Below, in pieces: positions 41,846-45,088 of a stretch of DNA of 45,088 nt. The DNA lies in assembly GCA_035697145.1 (NCBI GenBank), contig DASSDL010000084.1, positions 1 to 45,088 on the forward strand. The letters run 5' to 3'. The notes beneath the pieces are model-generated. The model had not been told where the DNA came from and searched no databases. It worked only from the letters and a program-made list of their open reading frames with translations. This stretch comes from DASQUK01 sp035697145. Its GTDB lineage: Bacteria > Actinomycetota > Acidimicrobiia > Acidimicrobiales > VFJN01. Within the stretch, counting starts at the first letter, position 1. Each line of letters opens with the position of its first letter. A program made the position numbers and the translations under genes.

Positions 41846-42709
41846 TCAGGTCGTCGAGTAGTCGTGGAAGCCGCGACCGCTCTTGCGGCCCAGCAACCCC
41901 GCTTCGACCATCCGCACCAGCAGCGGCGGGGGTGCGTACAGCTGCTCGCGGAACTCCTCGTAAAGTGACTCGGCCACGGCCTTGGTGGTGTCGAGCCCGA
42001 TGAGGTCGGTGAGCGCCAGCGGTCCCATGGGGTGCGCGCAGCCCTCGACCATGCCGGCGTCGATGTCCTCGGCGGTGGCGAATCCCGACTCCAGCATGCG
42101 GACGGCCGACAGCAGGTACGGGATGAGTAGGGCGTTGACCACGAACCCCGCCCGGTCCTGGGAGCGGATCACGTGCTTGCCGAGCGTCTCGGCGAAGCCG
42201 GCGGCCCGCTCAGCGGTCCGCTCCGAGGTGAGCAGCGAGCTGACCAGCTCGACCAGCTTGAGCACGGGCACGGGGTTGAAGAAGTGGATGCCGATCACCT
42301 GCTCGGGTCGGCCGGTCGCCATGCCCAGCTTCATGATCGGGATCGACGACGTGTTCGACGCCAGGATGGCCGAGGGGTCCTCGACCACCTTGTCGAGGGC
42401 GGTGAAGACCTGCTTCTTCGCGTCCTCGTCCTCGATGATGGCCTCGACCACGACCTCACGGTCGGCCAGCTCGCCCAGGTCGGTGACGAAGCGCAGGCGC
42501 GCTTGGGCGGCGGCGATGTCGTCTTCACCGAGCTTGCCGGCGCGCAGGCCCCGGGCCAGCGAGTTGTCGATCTTGCGGCGGCCGGCATCGGAACGTCCCT
42601 CGTCGACCTCGTGGACCACGACATCGAACCCCGACCGGGCCGCCATCTCGGCGATCCCCGACCCCATCAGCCCGCACCCGACCACTCCCACGCGCTCAGT
42701 CACGTCCAC
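41846..42709 (-). CDS. 3-hydroxybutyryl-CoA (3-hydroxyacyl-CoA) dehydrogenase
   Basis: A 287-residue enzyme that oxidizes L-3-hydroxyacyl-CoA with NAD+. The N-terminal VGVVGCGLMGSGIA is the Rossmann motif, the catalytic His is in IGIHFFNPVPVLKLVE, and Ser-Asn appear in LASNTSSI. The C-terminus has GCAHPMGPLALTDLIGLD and GRKSGRGFHDY, the family's signature. The start is either GTG at 42709 or GTG at 42703; TATAAA just upstream favours the latter as a leaderless start. It lies between the ACAD subunit genes and the carboxyltransferase in a leftward operon of acyl-CoA oxidation. Confidence 0.93.
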   Translation of the reverse strand: MDVTERVGVVGCGLMGSGIAEMAARSGFDVVVHEVDEGRSDAGRRKIDNSLARGLRAGKLGEDDIAAAQARLRFVTDLGELADREVVVEAIIEDEDAKKQVFTALDKVVEDPSAILASNTSSIPIMKLGMATGRPEQVIGIHFFNPVPVLKLVELVSSLLTSERTAERAAGFAETLGKHVIRSQDRAGFVVNALLIPYLLSAVRMLESGFATAEDIDAGMVEGCAHPMGPLALTDLIGLDTTKAVAESLYEEFREQLYAPPPLLVRMVEAGLLGRKSGRGFHDYSTT

Positions 42710-42710
42710 C

Positions 42711-42716
42711 TTTATA
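42711..42716 (-). promoter_or_regulatory. Possible -10 element before 3-hydroxyacyl-CoA dehydrogenase
   Basis: TATAAA on the minus strand stands out in this GC-rich context and lies 7 bases before the GTG at 42703. No clear -35 box. Confidence 0.4.
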
Positions 42717-42726
42717 GGCGCCCAGG

Positions 42727-43857
42727 TCAGCGGGTGGCGCCCCGGTCGGCCAGCAGCCGGCCGAGGTTGACCAGCTGGCGGGTGGCGCCCCCGAGGGTCA
42801 GCTCGAGCTGCTTGGCCAGCAGGAAGTAGCGGTGCAGCGGATAGTCACGGTCGACGCCGATGCCACCGTGCAGGTGCTGCGCTGCATGCACCACTCGCTG
42901 CCCGCCGGCTGCCGCCCAGTACTTGGCGATCGCCACCTCGCGATCGGCCGGGAATCCTGCCGTGAGCCGCCACGCGGCCTGGAGCATGGTGAGGCGGATG
43001 GCGTGGGCGTCGACGTAGGCGTCGGCCGCCCGCTGGCCCACGGCCTGGAAGCTGGCGATGGGCCGCCCGAACTGCTCGCGCGACGACGTGTACTCGCCGG
43101 TCATCCGCACCGCCTCGGCGGCGAGCCCGGCCATCACCGCGCAGGCCGCCACGGTCGCGTGCTCGATGGTCCACCGCAGGACGGTCCCGCCGGCGTCGAC
43201 CGGTCCGAGCGCGGCGTCGCCAGCCAGGCAGACGCCGGCCAGCACGAGCTGCGCCTCGGGCGTCCCGGTCGTCGTGGCCTGGCGTTCGCAGGACAGGCCG
43301 GCGGCATCGGCCGAGACCACGAACACGCCGGTGGCTCCATCCGGGGTCGTGGCCGGCACCAGCAGCGTGTCCGCCGCCAGCGCCGCGGGCACGTTGGTCT
43401 TGGTGCCGTCGAGCACCCAGCCATCGCCGTCGGGCCGGGCCACGGTCGCCGGCCGGAGGGGATCACCGAGCGGCTCGACCAGCGCCGCGGTCAGCACACC
43501 GTTCCCGGCGGCCAATGGGGGCAGCAGTGCGGCCTGCTGGTCCGGGGACCCGAACCGGGCGATCGGCAGGCCGGCGAAGGCCAGCGACGCCAGGGCTGGA
43601 ACCGGGGCGGTCCGCCGACCGACCTCCTCCAGCACCAGGCACAGCTCCAGCAGCCCCAGCCCCGCCCCGCCGTGCTCGACGGGCACCGCGATCCCGAGCA
43701 GCCCGGCGTCGGCCATCGCGCCCCACAGGTCGCGGTCGAACCGCAGGTCGTCGGCACGGTCGAGCGCCCGCAGCGCCTCGGGAGTCGCCTTGTCGCCCAG
43801 CAGCTTGGCCGCCAACCCTGCGGTGGCCTGTTGCTCGTCGGTCAGGTCGAAGTCCAC
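42727..43857 (-). CDS. Acyl-CoA dehydrogenase subunit, degenerate FAD half
   Basis: A 376-residue ACAD-family protein (DFDLTDEQQATAGLAAKLL at the start). Its FAD-contact motif, usually SEPxAGSD, is replaced by VEPLGDP, whereas SREQFGRPIASFQAVGQ, the C-terminal FAD-binding Arg region, is intact. That pattern is known from one partner of alpha2-beta2 acyl-CoA dehydrogenases of steroid degradation (FadE26-FadE27, FadE28-FadE29 types). The gene right upstream encodes a subunit with the opposite, complete motif. GTG start with GGGAGG just before it. Probable partner of the following entry. Confidence 0.85.
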   Translation of the reverse strand: MDFDLTDEQQATAGLAAKLLGDKATPEALRALDRADDLRFDRDLWGAMADAGLLGIAVPVEHGGAGLGLLELCLVLEEVGRRTAPVPALASLAFAGLPIARFGSPDQQAALLPPLAAGNGVLTAALVEPLGDPLRPATVARPDGDGWVLDGTKTNVPAALAADTLLVPATTPDGATGVFVVSADAAGLSCERQATTTGTPEAQLVLAGVCLAGDAALGPVDAGGTVLRWTIEHATVAACAVMAGLAAEAVRMTGEYTSSREQFGRPIASFQAVGQRAADAYVDAHAIRLTMLQAAWRLTAGFPADREVAIAKYWAAAGGQRVVHAAQHLHGGIGVDRDYPLHRYFLLAKQLELTLGGATRQLVNLGRLLADRGATR

Positions 43858-43944
43858 CGGTCCTCCCGGCCTCGATTATTCCCGCACTTGGCGCCGTCGG
43901 CGCCGGGCCGCTCGGGCCTCGCTCGCTGCATTGCGGACGCTCGC
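43858..43944. other. Spacer between the ACAD subunit genes
   Basis: These 87 bases hold GGCGCC-GTC-GGCGCC, a short symmetric repeat, and the Shine-Dalgarno site of the downstream gene. Nothing else is recognisable. Confidence 0.3.
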
Positions 43945-45088
43945 TCAGCGCTTCGCCATGGGCATGCCAATGCCGAAGGCGGCGATCAGGTCGCGTTGCA
44001 GCTCGTTGGTCCCGCCACCGAAGGTGAGGATGAGCAGGCTGCGGTACAGCTGCTCGAGGCGCGAGCCGAGCAACGCGCCGGGCGCGTCCTCGACGAGGTA
44101 GGACCGCTCGCCGAGCACCTCCATGAGCAGGCGGAAGCTTTCGAGGTAGTGCTCGGTGCCGAAGACCTTGATGGTGCTGGCGTCGGCTACCGGCAGTTCG
44201 TTGCGGGTGGCGGCCCACGCCACCTGCCAGTTGGCGAGGCGCAGGAACTCGAACCCGGCGTAGGCCTTGGCCAGGTTGATCTGGACCCACTCCTGATCGA
44301 TGACTCGGCGGCCGTCGGGGAGGGTGGTGCCGCGGGCCCAGTCGATGGTCTCGTGCAGCATGTGCTCGGCCATGCCGGGGCTGCAGAGCGTGACCCGCTC
44401 GTGGTTGAGCTGGTTGGTGATGAGCTTCCAGCCCTCGTTCTCGCCGGCGACCAGGTTGGCCGCCGGGATCCGCACCTCGTCCCAGTGGACGGCGCAGATG
44501 TCGTGCGACGACAGCAGGTTCAACCGGGTGCGCTCGATGCCGGGCAGGTCCATGGGGGCGATGAAGATCGAGATCCCCCGGTGTCGGCTGTCGTCGCCGC
44601 CGGTGCGGACGGCGAGCCAGCAGTAGTCGGCGTCGCTGGCCAGGCTGGTCCACATCTTCTGCCCGGTGATCACGTAATCGTCGCCGTCGCGGGCCGCCCG
44701 GGTGCGCAGGGACGCCAGGTCGGTGCCGGCGTTGGGCTCGGAATAGCCGATGCAGAAGTGGATCTCGCCCCGCAGGATTCGCGGCAGGTACTCGCGGCGC
44801 TGCTCCTCGCTGCCGAACTGCATGAGCGTGGGTGCGACCGAGTTGATCGTGAGCATGGGCACCGGGGCCCCCGCCCGCATCGACTCGTCGAAGAAGATGA
44901 ACTGCTCGACGGGGCCCCGGCCCTGCCCGCCGTACTCCGTGGGCCAGCCGATGCCGAGCCAGCCGTCGGCGCCCATCTGGCGGACCACCCGGCGCATCAC
45001 GGGGCCGATGCCGTCGCTCTGACGCAGTTGGCGACGGGTCTCGTCGTCGAGCAGGGCGTCGTAGTAGTCCCGCAGCTGCTTGCGGAGC
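43945..45088 (-). CDS. Acyl-CoA dehydrogenase subunit, N-terminus outside window
   Basis: The frame stays open to the right edge of the window (the GTG and ATG near 45000 lie inside the protein), so the start is missing. At least 380 residues remain. It has GWLGIGWPTEYGGQG, the complete FAD motif CIGYSEPNAGTDLASLRTRA, ITGQKMWTSLASDADY, and a C-terminal ILTFGGGTNELQRDLIA. It is therefore the catalytic-type half of a probable two-subunit ACAD with the next gene. Together with the hydroxyacyl-CoA dehydrogenase and carboxyltransferase it outlines oxidation and carboxylation of a complex acyl-CoA such as a steroid or branched side chain (inference). Confidence 0.88.
   Translation of the reverse strand, partial: LRKQLRDYYDALLDDETRRQLRQSDGIGPVMRRVVRQMGADGWLGIGWPTEYGGQGRGPVEQFIFFDESMRAGAPVPMLTINSVAPTLMQFGSEEQRREYLPRILRGEIHFCIGYSEPNAGTDLASLRTRAARDGDDYVITGQKMWTSLASDADYCWLAVRTGGDDSRHRGISIFIAPMDLPGIERTRLNLLSSHDICAVHWDEVRIPAANLVAGENEGWKLITNQLNHERVTLCSPGMAEHMLHETIDWARGTTLPDGRRVIDQEWVQINLAKAYAGFEFLRLANWQVAWAATRNELPVADASTIKVFGTEHYLESFRLLMEVLGERSYLVEDAPGALLGSRLEQLYRSLLILTFGGGTNELQRDLIAAFGIGMPMAKR

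Overview
This is a gene-dense, very GC-rich window of about 41 protein genes. Two are cut by the window edges and one is a short gene remnant. I see no rRNA, tRNA, CRISPR array, insertion sequence or phage gene. The high GC, frequent GTG and TTG starts, F420-type luciferase-like oxidoreductase, steroid-style acyl-CoA dehydrogenase pair, TetR and IclR regulators and many apparently leaderless promoters point to an actinobacterium. An Acidimicrobiia-like lineage is my best guess, but it is inferred from style and not proven.

Layout, left to right. (1) 1-9.5 kb is a mixed metabolic stretch: a HAD phosphatase, a TldD protease coupled to an EthD-like protein, a divergent CMD/SDR pair, a TetR regulator, an LLM oxidoreductase with an atypical isochorismatase-fold protein, a double VOC protein, a family-39-like glycosyltransferase and a DoxX membrane protein. 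(2) 9.5-13.0 kb: an ABC1/UbiB-type kinase followed by two overlapping genes that look like a Cas4/AddB-type iron-sulphur nuclease and a second protein with the same cysteine layout but no nuclease residues. (3) 13.0-19.2 kb: a tightly overlapping thiamine operon read leftward, thiC-thiE-thiO-thiS-thiG-tenI-thiD, under a clear TPP riboswitch. (4) 19.2-22.3 kb: a thioesterase, an endonuclease/exonuclease/phosphatase-fold protein and a DUF445 membrane protein.

(5) 22.3-31.8 kb is the most unusual part: a five-gene leftward unit of tetR, a fused LivH-LivM permease, a 1000-residue protein joining a whole MFS transporter to LivF-like and LivG-like ATPases, and two paralogous membrane-anchored solute-binding proteins. 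It looks like a re-engineered branched-chain-type ABC importer with a built-in secondary transporter. (6) 31.8-36.7 kb: a lipoprotein esterase preceded by a very strong inverted repeat, an IclR regulator, and a divergent sulfonate/nitrate-type ABC importer (binding protein, ATPase, permease).

(7) 36.7-45.1 kb concerns acyl-CoA metabolism. It holds one stand-alone acyl-CoA dehydrogenase, a cyclase-family hydrolase with altered metal ligands and an MFS transporter on the plus strand. On the minus strand it holds a probable two-subunit acyl-CoA dehydrogenase, a 3-hydroxyacyl-CoA dehydrogenase and a biotin-domain/carboxyltransferase fusion. The two blocks meet at the stump of an SDR gene (about 24 codons), which marks a past rearrangement.
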